This document shows, one piece after another, positions 1 to 7,594 of a stretch of 33,856 nt of DNA (the first letter of the stretch is position 1; each line of letters opens with the position of its first letter). The notes below the pieces were generated by a model. The model saw only the letters and a program-made list of their open reading frames with translations. It ran no database searches and was not told where the DNA came from. This DNA comes from Ignatzschineria sp. (lineage in GTDB: Bacteria > Pseudomonadota > Gammaproteobacteria > Cardiobacteriales > Wohlfahrtiimonadaceae). Location of the stretch: the NCBI GenBank assembly GCA_030150405.1, contig JASLFU010000021.1, positions 1-33,856 of the forward strand, written 5' to 3'. A program made the position numbers and the translations under genes.

Positions 1-1208
1 TTGCTTGCAACGCGTTCAATCACTGATTCATCATCGATATTATCTAAAACATCACAGATCCAGTTTGCAAGAAGATCACACTCTGCCTCTTTAAACCCGC
101 GGGTGGTGATGGCAGGCGTTCCAATACGGATGCCTGAGGTGACAAAGGGGGATTGTGGATCATTCGGTACAGAGTTTTTATTTACGGTAATATTTGCACG
201 GCCTAGCGCTTCGTCTGCCGCTTTTCCTGTGATGCCGCGATCGATAAGATCTACCAGCATAAGGTGATTATCTGTTCCCTTAGAGACAATGTTATAGCCT
301 CGAGATTGGAAGATCATCGCCATCTTTTTAGCATTAGCAATTACCTGTTTTTGGTACTCTTTAAATTCAGGTTGAAGCGCCTCTTTAAAGGCTACCGCTT
401 TAGCTGCAATTACATGCATCAACGGGCCACCTTGAATACCGGGGAAGATCGCTGAGTTAAGCTTTTTCTCAATTTCAGGATTTGCTTTTGCAAGGATAAG
501 CCCACCCCGAGGGCCACGGAGGGTTTTGTGAGTTGTTGTTGTCACAACATCTGCATAAGGAACTGGGTTTGGATATAAACCAGCAGCGATTAACCCTGCA
601 ACGTGCGCCATATCCACAAAGAGATAAGCGCCTACTTTATCGGCAATTTCACGGAATTTTGCAAAATCTAAGGTTTTTGAGTAAGCGGAAAAGCCTGCAA
701 TAATCATCTTAGGTTTATGCTCAATCGCTAAAGCTTCCACTTCATCATAATCGATTAAACCTTCATCATTGACGCCATAATGAACCGCATTATAGGTACG
801 CCCCGAGAAGTTTACTTTCGCACCATGGGTTAAGTGGCCCCCATGATCGAGGCTCATCCCTAAAACAGTATCCCCTGCATTAAGTAGAGCGAGATAAACA
901 GCGCCATTTGCTTGAGATCCCGAGTGGGGTTGAACGTTGGCGTAGTCTGCGCCAAAAAGCTCTTTTGCGCGCTCTATGGCTAAATCTTCAGCGATATCCA
1001 CAAATTCACAGCCACCATAATAGCGTTTGCCAGGGTAACCTTCGGCATATTTATTGGTGAGCTGAGAGCCTTGAAGCTCCATCACTAAGGGGGAGCAGTA
1101 GTTTTCAGAAGCGATTAATTCCACATGCTCTTCTTGGCGTTGGTTTTCATTTTCAACCGCTTCAAAAAGGGCGGGATCAAAATCTTTAAGCGAGGTCTGT
1201 TTAAACAT
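1..1208 (-). CDS. glyA: serine hydroxymethyltransferase (3' end outside window)
   Basis: PLP enzyme that interconverts serine plus tetrahydrofolate and glycine plus 5,10-methylene-THF, the main cytosolic one-carbon source. The reverse strand reads open from ATG at 1208 (N-terminus MFKQTSLKDFDPALFEAVEN) through 402 codons to the window edge. Visible family motifs are ELIASENYCSP, the active-site block VVTTTTHKTLRGPRGG with the Schiff-base lysine at about residue 228, and FPGIQGGPLMH. E. coli GlyA is 417 aa, so only about 15 residues and the stop are missing. The start is supported by an AAGGA Shine-Dalgarno 7 bases upstream. It is divergent from the pcm-like gene. Identification is secure. Confidence 0.97.
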   Translation of the reverse strand, partial: MFKQTSLKDFDPALFEAVENENQRQEEHVELIASENYCSPLVMELQGSQLTNKYAEGYPGKRYYGGCEFVDIAEDLAIERAKELFGADYANVQPHSGSQANGAVYLALLNAGDTVLGMSLDHGGHLTHGAKVNFSGRTYNAVHYGVNDEGLIDYDEVEALAIEHKPKMIIAGFSAYSKTLDFAKFREIADKVGAYLFVDMAHVAGLIAAGLYPNPVPYADVVTTTTHKTLRGPRGGLILAKANPEIEKKLNSAIFPGIQGGPLMHVIAAKAVAFKEALQPEFKEYQKQVIANAKKMAMIFQSRGYNIVSKGTDNHLMLVDLIDRGITGKAADEALGRANITVNKNSVPNDPQSPFVTSGIRIGTPAITTRGFKEAECDLLANWICDVLDNIDDESVIERVAS

Positions 1209-1260
1209 AGTTATTCCTTAAGTTTAAGAACATTCTAAGAGGGTGTGCTTGCGCCCATTT

Positions 1261-1289
1261 AGTGTAGATATTCGCCATGGGTCTTGCAA
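1261..1289 (-). promoter_or_regulatory. candidate glyA promoter
   Basis: On the minus strand, TTGCAA (1289-1284) and TACACT (1266-1261) are 17 bases apart and lie about 53 bases upstream of the glyA ATG. Each hexamer matches the sigma-70 consensus at 4 of 6 positions. Inference only; no PurR- or MetR-like operator was recognised. Confidence 0.35.
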
Positions 1290-1309
1290 GTATTGTATCT
1301 TAATAATTA

Positions 1310-1336
1310 TTGTGATTTTAGATAAAATGGTATGAT
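1310..1336 (+). promoter_or_regulatory. candidate promoter of the pcm-like gene
   Basis: TTGTGA (1310-1315) precedes TATGAT (1331-1336), which has an extended -10 TG at 1328-1329 (TGGTATGAT). The 15-base spacing is short, but an extended -10 tolerates a poor -35. A start point near 1343 would leave about a 45-base leader with an AAAAGGTGG ribosome binding site before the ATG at 1389. Confidence 0.4.
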
Positions 1337-1388
1337 GTCTTAAAATTTAAAATGTTTACGATTTAAGCAGCGTATAAAAGGTGGAAAA

Positions 1389-2054
1389 ATGGTAGAGAAC
1401 GAACTCAACACGCAACAAGCTCGCTACAATATGATTCAGCAGATGTTAAGACCTTGGAAAATCTTAAACCAACGTGTTTTAGATGTGTTTGAGACGGTTT
1501 CAAGAGATCAATTCGTCCCTAAAGAGTATGTGGGCGTTGCTTTTTCGGAGATTCGTATCCCCTTAAATGAAGAGGTGAGCATGCTCTCGCCGATTTTAGA
1601 AGGTCGCTTCTTGCAGGAGTTGCGCGTTGAAAAAGAGGAGCGTGTTCTCTTAGTCGGGACAGGCAGTGGCTTTTTAGCAGCGCTTCTCTCCCGCTTAGGG
1701 AAAGAGGTGGTCAGTATCGATATCGATCCTGAACTCAATCGGGAAGCAGAGGCGATCACCCAAGGTTTAGGATTTAATAATATCGAATATAAGACACACG
1801 ATATTGCAGAGGGTGTTGAGAGCTTAGGTAAGTTTGATGCAGTTCTCTTTACAGGTTCCGTAAAGAACGTTCCTGAGCACTTTTTCACGCTCTTAAATGA
1901 GAATGGGCGCCTTTTAATTGTTGAGGGGCAAAAACCGGCAATGAGCGCGAAAGTCTTTTATAAATATGCAGGAGAGATTCGCGAAGACTCCGTTTTTGAA
2001 ACAGAGCTTGAGCGCTTAAAAGGCTTTGAAGATAAACCTGAGTTTGTCTTTTAA
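1389..2054 (+). CDS. protein-L-isoaspartate O-methyltransferase family protein
   Basis: 221-residue class I SAM-dependent methyltransferase of the PCMT family. The SAM-binding motif I is visible as VLLVGTGSGFLAALL (residues 86-100), followed by an acidic motif II (VVSIDIDPEL). True Pcm repairs isoaspartyl residues and carries a conserved segment around GQTIS..P..VA.M before motif I. Here that segment reads SEIRIPLNEEVSMLSP, so the serine expected at the substrate site is not obvious and repair activity should not be assumed. Many gammaproteobacteria carry such a divergent PCMT-like protein. A good Shine-Dalgarno (AAAAGGTGG) fixes the start. It stands alone, closed by a strong terminator. Confidence 0.85.
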   Translation: MVENELNTQQARYNMIQQMLRPWKILNQRVLDVFETVSRDQFVPKEYVGVAFSEIRIPLNEEVSMLSPILEGRFLQELRVEKEERVLLVGTGSGFLAALLSRLGKEVVSIDIDPELNREAEAITQGLGFNNIEYKTHDIAEGVESLGKFDAVLFTGSVKNVPEHFFTLLNENGRLLIVEGQKPAMSAKVFYKYAGEIREDSVFETELERLKGFEDKPEFVF

Positions 2055-2100
2055 TTAGAGTTCTTTTACCTTCTCATAAACGAAAAGGATTGAAGTTTAG

Positions 2101-2126
2101 CTGCCTAAAGAGGTCTCCCTAGGCAG
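2101..2126 (+). repeat. 7-bp inverted repeat in the pcm 3' region
   Basis: CTGCCTA (2101-2107) pairs perfectly with TAGGCAG (2120-2126) around a 12-base loop, just upstream of the rho-independent terminator. It has no T-tract of its own. It may be a 3'-end stabilising stem. Confidence 0.45.
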
Positions 2127-2143
2127 TTAATGAAAAATTGGTG

Positions 2144-2174
2144 AAAACCCATCTATCAGTCGGATGGGTTTTTT
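2144..2174 (+). terminator. rho-independent terminator after the pcm-like gene
   Basis: A perfect 10-bp stem (AAAACCCATC 2144-2153 with GATGGGTTTT 2163-2172), a 9-base loop and a T-tract running into ATTTAA. It separates the methyltransferase from parC. Confidence 0.9.
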
Positions 2175-2217
2175 ATTTAAAGCGATTTTAAAATAGATGG
2201 GATGATAGAGATTGTGA

Positions 2218-2250
2218 ATGTTTAAGTCGGCAGAGCGATAATTTAAACAT
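2218..2250. repeat. 8-bp inverted repeat upstream of parC
   Basis: ATGTTTAA (2218-2225) and TTAAACAT (2243-2250) are exact inverted copies separated by 17 bases, about 58 bases before the parC start. The centre contains GATAAT (2237-2242) and TTGTGA lies just upstream, so the repeat would overlap any promoter here. It could be an operator or an RNA hairpin; no family assignment is possible. Confidence 0.4.
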
Positions 2251-2307
2251 CGAGATCTTGCCTAGATTCCCACTATTTATGAATAACGGATCAGATAAGA
2301 GATAGAT

Positions 2308-4557
2308 ATGAGTACGTTAGCAAATCAAAATTTTGAAGTACGCTCAATGGCAGATTTTGCCGAAGAGGCGTATCTCAACTACTCAATGTACGTCATTATG
2401 GATCGTGCATTACCCTATATTGGGGATGGTTTAAAGCCTGTTCAGCGCCGCATTATCTATGCGATGAGCGAGCTAGGTCTAAATGCGGCATCAAAGCATA
2501 AAAAATCGGCTCGAACAGTCGGGGATGTGTTAGGAAAATATCATCCTCACGGAGATATTGCCTGTTATAAGGCGATGGTACTCATGGCGCAGCCTTTCTC
2601 TTATCGTTATCCGTTAGTCGATGGGCAGGGGAACTTTGGTTCGCTCGATAATCCTAAATCTTTCGCAGCGATGCGTTATACCGAGTCTAAACTCTCTAAA
2701 TATGCTGAAGTTTTATTAAAAGAGCTTGGAGAAGGTACTGTTGATTGGATGCCCAATTTCGATGGTTCAATGGATGAGCCTTCACTACTGCCGGCGCGTC
2801 TCCCCAATATTCTATTAAATGGGGGAACGGGGATCGCTGTGGGAATGGCTACCGATATTCCGCCCCATAACTTAAAAGAGGTGGCTAAAGGGGTCTGTGC
2901 GTTACTCGATACACCAGAGATGTCGCTTAAAGCGTTAACCAAAATTATCCCTGCACCGGATTATCCCACCGGCGGCGAGATTATTACGCCCAAAGAAGAG
3001 CTCTTAAAAATTTATGAAAAGGGGCGGGGTTCGATTCGTGTTCGTGCCCGTTACCATGTGGAAAATGGGGAGATTGTGATCCATGAGCTTCCTTACCAAG
3101 TCTCAGGTGAGAAGATTCAGCTCGATATCGCTAATCAGATGCAGGCGAAAAAGCTACCAATGATTGAGGATATTCGCGATGAATCCGATCACGATGAGCC
3201 GGTACGAATTGTGCTTATTCCCCGTTCAAATCGAGTGGATGTAGAGATGGTGATGAATCATCTCTTTGCGACGACCGATTTAGAGAAATCGTTCCGCGTT
3301 AATTTAAATATGATCGGGCTCGATCTTAAACCGAAAGTAAAATCGCTCCTAGAGATTCTTATGGAGTGGATCGAGTTTCGCCGTAATACCGTTATTAAGC
3401 GCTTAACCTTCCATAAAAATCGTATTGAAAAGCGTCTTCATCTCTTAGAGGGGCTTTTAATCGCCTTTTTAAATCTGGATGAAGTGATCCGTATTATCCG
3501 TTTTGAAGAGGCCCCGAAAGAGACCTTAATGGAGGCTTTTGAGCTTACCGAAACGCAAGCAGAATATATTTTAGAGACGCGTTTACGTCAGCTTGCGCGG
3601 CTTGAGGAGATGAAACTTAAAGGGGAGGAGGCAGAATTAAGAGCAAAGCTTAATGATATTCTTGATCATCTTAATGATCCTGAAAAGATCAACGCCCTCA
3701 TTAAAAAGGAAGTCACTGAAGATGCTGAAAAGTATGGGGATGAGCGCCGCTCGCAAATTGTGGAGCGAGAAGCTGCGGAAGCGATTGATGAGTCCGCTTT
3801 AGTTTCGAGCGAGCCGGTGATGGTGGTCCTTTCGAAGATGGGATGGATTCGTGCAGCGAAAAGCTTAGATATTGATCCAGAAGGCTTAAATTATAAGACG
3901 GGGGATAGTTATTTAACTTCCTGTATCGGGCGTAATAATCAGCAGCTTGTGCTTTTTGATAATACCGGCAGAAGTTTTAGCACCACCACTCACACGCTCC
4001 CCACAGCTCGCAGTACCGGAGAGCCTATTACCACACGCATTACATTGGAAGATAAAGCCCGTATCGAGCAGTTAATTTTAGATAAAGAGGAGAGTCACTA
4101 TCTTCTCTCTGCTACCAATGGGTATGGCTTTGTTGTGAAATATAGCGACCTTCTTACACGCCAAAAGGCGGGTAAATCTGTGGTGAATCTCAATGATGGG
4201 GGTAAGTTATTGTCCCCGAGAAAAGTGGAGGATCTTGAGCATCAATATGTGATGGCGATCAGTGAAACGGGGCGTGTGTTAGTGGTGAAAATCAGTGAAA
4301 TTCCGCTACTAGCGCGTGGTAAAGGAAATCAGATTATCAATATGCCGGGTGCCGATTTTAAAGGGGGGAAAGATGCTCTTAATTCCACCATTGTCCTTAG
4401 TGAAGAGGATACGGTCGTGATTGAGTATGGTCGCCGAAAAATGCAGTTAAAACCGGCAGAATGGAGAGAATTGATCGATGAGCGCGGAAAACGAGGCAAA
4501 GAGATTCGTGTAAACCTTAAGGTGAAGTCGATATCGATTGCAAACGCTGAGGAATAA
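2308..4557 (+). CDS. parC: DNA topoisomerase IV subunit A with two QRDR substitutions
   Basis: ParC is the breakage-reunion subunit of topoisomerase IV and decatenates daughter chromosomes with ParE. At 749 aa it matches the usual length (E. coli 752). The N-terminus aligns with E. coli ParC at a constant offset of 4. It has GDGLKPVQRRI, the catalytic tyrosine in AAMRYTESKL (Tyr124, E. coli Tyr120), LPNILLNGGTGIAVGMATDI, and a C-terminal beta-pinwheel. ParC rather than GyrA: there is no GyrA-box, and the GDxACYxAMV and PKSFAAMRYTE signatures are ParC-type. The quinolone-resistance region reads HPHGDIACYKAMV, so Ile84 (ATT, 2557-2559) stands for E. coli Ser80 and Lys88 (AAG, 2569-2571) for Glu84. 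parE is not adjacent. The Shine-Dalgarno is weak (AAGAG). Confidence 0.97.
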   Translation: MSTLANQNFEVRSMADFAEEAYLNYSMYVIMDRALPYIGDGLKPVQRRIIYAMSELGLNAASKHKKSARTVGDVLGKYHPHGDIACYKAMVLMAQPFSYRYPLVDGQGNFGSLDNPKSFAAMRYTESKLSKYAEVLLKELGEGTVDWMPNFDGSMDEPSLLPARLPNILLNGGTGIAVGMATDIPPHNLKEVAKGVCALLDTPEMSLKALTKIIPAPDYPTGGEIITPKEELLKIYEKGRGSIRVRARYHVENGEIVIHELPYQVSGEKIQLDIANQMQAKKLPMIEDIRDESDHDEPVRIVLIPRSNRVDVEMVMNHLFATTDLEKSFRVNLNMIGLDLKPKVKSLLEILMEWIEFRRNTVIKRLTFHKNRIEKRLHLLEGLLIAFLNLDEVIRIIRFEEAPKETLMEAFELTETQAEYILETRLRQLARLEEMKLKGEEAELRAKLNDILDHLNDPEKINALIKKEVTEDAEKYGDERRSQIVEREAAEAIDESALVSSEPVMVVLSKMGWIRAAKSLDIDPEGLNYKTGDSYLTSCIGRNNQQLVLFDNTGRSFSTTTHTLPTARSTGEPITTRITLEDKARIEQLILDKEESHYLLSATNGYGFVVKYSDLLTRQKAGKSVVNLNDGGKLLSPRKVEDLEHQYVMAISETGRVLVVKISEIPLLARGKGNQIINMPGADFKGGKDALNSTIVLSEEDTVVIEYGRRKMQLKPAEWRELIDERGKRGKEIRVNLKVKSISIANAEE

Positions 4558-4566
4558 ACCTATAAT
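4538..4566 (+). promoter_or_regulatory. rplY promoter (sigma-70 type)
   Basis: TTGCAA (4538-4543, inside the last codons of parC) and a perfect TATAAT (4561-4566) are separated by exactly 17 bases. The predicted start is near 4573, giving about a 60-base leader before the rplY ATG. This is the best promoter match noticed in the window. Confidence 0.7.
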
Positions 4567-4578
4567 AACGTGCTTGAT

Positions 4579-4604
4579 CGTAAGGGCTGGTCGCGGCACT
4601 TACG
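4579..4604 (+). promoter_or_regulatory. hairpin in the rplY 5' leader
   Basis: CGTAAG (4579-4584) pairs with CTTACG (4599-4604). After a G/A mismatch the helix continues as GCTG (4586-4589) with CGGC (4594-4597), closed by a GTCG tetraloop. It sits between the predicted transcription start and the GGAG ribosome binding site (about 4622). It has no terminator T-tract, so a regulatory or stabilising role is more likely. L25 binds 5S rRNA, and rplY is reported to be autoregulated through its leader in E. coli; whether this hairpin serves that role is inference. Confidence 0.5.
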
Positions 4605-4635
4605 GATTTTAAAACTATATTTGGAGTATTAATCA

Positions 4636-5316
4636 ATGGCTGATTACTTTTTTGAAGGAACCGTTCGTAAAGATATGGGTAAAGGTGCGAGCCGCCGCCT
4701 ACGTCGCGAAGGGAACATTCCTGCAATTGTTTACGGTGCAGGTAAAGATGCAGTAAGCATCGTTTTAAATCATAACGAAGTATTAAAACGCTTCCGTCAT
4801 GAAGATATCTACACAAGTATCGTTACGCTTAAGGTAGATGGCGAAGAAGATGTGGCGATTTTACGTGATGTACAACGTCACCCTTACAAACCGCTTATCA
4901 CTCACTTAGACTTCATGCGCGTTCGTGCAGACGAAGCGATCATTGTTGATATTCCTGTTGAGCTTATCAATGAAGAGAAAGCGCACGGTGTTGTTCATGG
5001 TGGTGGTCAAGTTACCCTTCACATGGCGTCACTTCCTGTTTCATGTTTACCGAAAGATCTTCCCAATGTTATCCAAGTGGATATTTCCGATCTCGAGCTT
5101 GGCGAAAACCTCATGATCTCCGATATCCCAGCGATTCCAAATGTGGATTTCGTAGACCTTATGAACGAAGAAGAGCTTAACGACCAGCCGGTTGTGAGCA
5201 TCATCGAAGCACGTGAGTTCCAAGAGCCAGAAGAAGATAGCGAAGATTCTGGAGTAGAGCTCGGTGAAGAGGGTGCGCCAGAAGAAGCTGCAGAAGAAGC
5301 TGACTCAGAAGAGTAA
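4636..5316 (+). CDS. rplY: 50S ribosomal protein L25, long Ctc form
   Basis: Binds 5S rRNA in the large subunit. At 226 aa this is the long (Ctc/TL5) form with two domains. The N-terminal 5S-binding barrel (residues 1 to about 95) includes GKGASRRLRREGNIPAIVYG and PLITHLDFMRV. A C-terminal beta domain follows (about 100-190), then a very acidic tail rich in Glu, Asp and Ala (about 193-226). E. coli L25 has only the first domain (94 aa). Start ATG with GGAG 9 bases upstream. It is followed 9 bases later by pth, the usual rplY-pth-ychF cluster. Confidence 0.95.
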   Translation: MADYFFEGTVRKDMGKGASRRLRREGNIPAIVYGAGKDAVSIVLNHNEVLKRFRHEDIYTSIVTLKVDGEEDVAILRDVQRHPYKPLITHLDFMRVRADEAIIVDIPVELINEEKAHGVVHGGGQVTLHMASLPVSCLPKDLPNVIQVDISDLELGENLMISDIPAIPNVDFVDLMNEEELNDQPVVSIIEAREFQEPEEDSEDSGVELGEEGAPEEAAEEADSEE

Positions 5317-5325
5317 TCTTCCTCT

Positions 5326-5886
5326 ATGATTAAGATGATTGTTGGCCTCGGAAACCCCGGGGCTCAATATACGAAAACCCGCCATAATGCGGGTTTTTGG
5401 CTTATTGATGCTATTAGAAATAGTGAGTTAACCCCGAATAACCGTTTTAAAGGTTTAGTGGGGGAGATGCTTTTTGGTACGCAAAAGGTCTATCTTTTGA
5501 TGCCGGAAACCTATATGAATAAGAGTGGTGAATCTGTTTTAGCCTTGGCTCACTTTTATAAAATATTGCCCCAAGAGATCTTGGTGGTCCATGATGAGCT
5601 CGATTTGCCACCGGGCACCGCACGTTTTAAACGGGGTGGAGGTCATGGGGGGCATAATGGCTTACGCAGTATTATTACGCATTTAGGTTCTAAAGATTTT
5701 ATGCGCCTTCGGATCGGTATTGGCCATCCGGGGCATTCATCACAAGTTGCTAGTTATGTCTTAACAAAAGCCCCACAGGCGGAGGAGACGGCAATTTTTG
5801 ATGCTATCTATAACGCAAGACACGCATTGCCCGACTTTGTGGCAGGCGAGTATGAAAAAGCGATGAATGATCTTCATCGCCGCTAA
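5326..5886 (+). CDS. pth: peptidyl-tRNA hydrolase
   Basis: Cleaves the ester bond of peptidyl-tRNAs released prematurely from ribosomes. 186 aa; E. coli Pth is 194. Active-site residues are visible at Asn10 (GLGNPG), His20 (TRHNAGF), Asn65 (TYMNKSG) and Asp90 (VVHDELDLPPG), plus the GGGHGGHNGLRS loop. It begins 9 bases after rplY stops. The Shine-Dalgarno is poor (GAAGAG, within the end of rplY), suggesting translational coupling. A second ATG at 5335 would remove only three residues and cannot be excluded. Confidence 0.96.
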   Translation: MIKMIVGLGNPGAQYTKTRHNAGFWLIDAIRNSELTPNNRFKGLVGEMLFGTQKVYLLMPETYMNKSGESVLALAHFYKILPQEILVVHDELDLPPGTARFKRGGGHGGHNGLRSIITHLGSKDFMRLRIGIGHPGHSSQVASYVLTKAPQAEETAIFDAIYNARHALPDFVAGEYEKAMNDLHRR

Positions 5887-5901
5887 TTAAAAGGAAAATA
5901 T

Positions 5902-6996
5902 ATGGCTATTCAATGTGGAATTGTTGGGCTTCCGAACGTAGGTAAATCAACGCTTTTTAATGCTTTAACGAATGCCGGTATCGATGCGGAAAACTATCCT
6001 TTCTGTACGATTGAGCCTAATGTTGGGCGTGTACATGTTCCTGATCCTCGTTTAGACCCTTTAGTGGAGATTGTAAAACCGGAGCGTGTTCAGCAAACTT
6101 TTATTGATTTTGTGGATATTGCAGGTTTAGTGGCGGGAGCTTCCGAAGGAGAGGGTTTAGGTAACCAATTCCTCGCCAATATTCGGGAGACACATGCGAT
6201 TGCCCATGTGGTGCGTTGCTTTGAAAATGACGATATCGTCCACGTTTCCGGTAAGGTGAATCCCATTGATGATATTGAGGTGATCAATACCGAGCTTGCG
6301 CTGGCTGATTTAGCAAGTGCAGAGCGGGCTGTTCAGCGTTTAGAGCGGGTTGCCAAGGGCGGCGATAAAACAGCAGTTGCACAGGTTGCGCTGTTAAAAG
6401 AGAAGATTGTCCCCACTTTAAATGAGAGTAAAAGCCTCCGCTCTTTAGGCTTAAATGAAGATGAACGCCTTCTTGTGCGAGATTTTCAGTTCTTAACCAT
6501 TAAGCCGGTGATGTATATCGCTAACGTGAATGAAGATGGTTTTGAGAATAATCCGCTTCTTGAAGAAGTTGAGAAATATGCAGCAGCAGAGAACTCATTT
6601 GTTGTTCCGATCTGTGCTTCAATGGAGGCCGAGATCTCTCAGCTTGATGAAGAAGATAAAGCGATGTTCCTTGATGATATGGGCTTTGAAGAGCCCGGTT
6701 TAAACCGCGTGATTCGTGCTGGATATGAGCTCTTAAATTTAGAGACCTATTTTACTGCTGGGGTTAAAGAGGTGCGGGCTTGGACCATTAAAGCAGGCTC
6801 TACAGCTCCTCAAGCTGCAGGTGTTATTCATACCGATTTTGAGCGGGGTTTTATCCGCGCTGAAGTGATTGCTTATGATGATTTTGTGGCCTATGGCGGA
6901 GAAAATGGAGCTAAAGAGAAGGGCAAGATGCGTTTAGAAGGGAAAGATTATATCGTGCAAGATGGCGATGTGATCCACTTCCGTTTTAATGTGTAG
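5902..6996 (+). CDS. ychF: redox-regulated ATPase YchF (OLA1 family)
   Basis: Obg-family P-loop protein that associates with ribosomes and prefers ATP to GTP. 364 aa against 363 in E. coli. The P-loop GLPNVGKS is at residues 9-16 and the G3 region is VDIAGLVAGASEGEGLGNQFL-like. In place of NKxD it has ANVNED, the NVxE-type motif linked to ATP preference. A coiled-coil arm lies at about 130-190 and a C-terminal TGS domain at about 280-364, ending QDGDVIHFRFNV. The AAGGA ribosome binding site is well placed, 13 bases after pth. Last gene of the rplY cluster, closed by a terminator. Confidence 0.97.
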   Translation: MAIQCGIVGLPNVGKSTLFNALTNAGIDAENYPFCTIEPNVGRVHVPDPRLDPLVEIVKPERVQQTFIDFVDIAGLVAGASEGEGLGNQFLANIRETHAIAHVVRCFENDDIVHVSGKVNPIDDIEVINTELALADLASAERAVQRLERVAKGGDKTAVAQVALLKEKIVPTLNESKSLRSLGLNEDERLLVRDFQFLTIKPVMYIANVNEDGFENNPLLEEVEKYAAAENSFVVPICASMEAEISQLDEEDKAMFLDDMGFEEPGLNRVIRAGYELLNLETYFTAGVKEVRAWTIKAGSTAPQAAGVIHTDFERGFIRAEVIAYDDFVAYGGENGAKEKGKMRLEGKDYIVQDGDVIHFRFNV

Positions 6997-7024
6997 ATCC
7001 ATTAAATGCGATTAGATTGTAAAT

Positions 7025-7066
7025 AGAGCCCCGTAAGTTGAATACTTGCGGGGCTCTTTTGTTTTT
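7025..7066 (+). terminator. rho-independent terminator after ychF
   Basis: A 13-bp stem with one G-T pair (7025-7037 with 7045-7057), core AGAGCCCCG/CGGGGCTCT, a 7-base loop, then TTTTGTTTTT. Confidence 0.92.
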
Positions 7067-7131
7067 AGCGATTTCATTTATCGGTGACTTTGCGTTATTC
7101 TTAATTCTATTTTTAAATTAGGAGAAAACGG

Positions 7132-7560
7132 ATGAAGCGTCCCATTATAATCACACTGGCTCTTTTATTATTAACCGCTTGTGGAACTTTAGAGAAGGGT
7201 GCCGAGCGAAAATCAAACCTTGCAATGATGAAGGCTGTTGCCCATTATCAGCAAGAAGCAAAAACACCGATGCTCTACTGGATCTCATCGAGCAATATGT
7301 TAACAAGAGCCACCCTCAATCAGGATTCATTAATGGTAAGAGAATTACGGGATTACCTAAGAATTGCGAATAAAGAGGGGAATATTATCGTTATTGCGGG
7401 AGATAATGATGATTTCTCAGCTTTAGTTGCCATTAATGCGTTGCGTTCTATGGTGGGGCATTTAGAAAACCTAACGTTGAGTTATTCAGGAGACTCCAAG
7501 TATCTTACAGAGCTCCGTAATCTTGCTCTTGGTAAAGGAATAGCCTTTAGTGCGCTTTAG
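7132..7560 (+). CDS. small putative lipoprotein of unknown function
   Basis: 142 aa with a short positive N-terminus, a hydrophobic core and the lipobox LLTAC, giving lipidated Cys17 after a 16-residue signal. Residue +2 is Gly, not Asp, so outer-membrane sorting by Lol is expected. The mature part is mixed alpha/beta: an Ala/Met-rich helix (about 26-42), then a two-pass alternating pattern including REGNIIVIAGDNDD-like and LENLTLSYSGDSKYL segments. I do not recognise a family. A strong AGGAG site lies 8 bases before the ATG. It follows the ychF terminator and is 34 bases before ung, so the two may share a transcript. Confidence 0.75.
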   Translation: MKRPIIITLALLLLTACGTLEKGAERKSNLAMMKAVAHYQQEAKTPMLYWISSSNMLTRATLNQDSLMVRELRDYLRIANKEGNIIVIAGDNDDFSALVAINALRSMVGHLENLTLSYSGDSKYLTELRNLALGKGIAFSAL

Positions 7561-7594
7561 TTCTCTATATTTAAAATTAAGGATAACGGAATAG

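Noticed and set aside
1508..1888. 126-codon antisense frame inside the pcm-like gene
   Set aside because: Mirror of a real coding frame; composition is Ser/Lys/Pro-rich in the manner of shadow frames.
7090..7118. TTGCGT-17-TTAAAT as promoter of the lipoprotein gene
   Set aside because: The implied transcription start would fall at or after the ribosome binding site (7120-7124).
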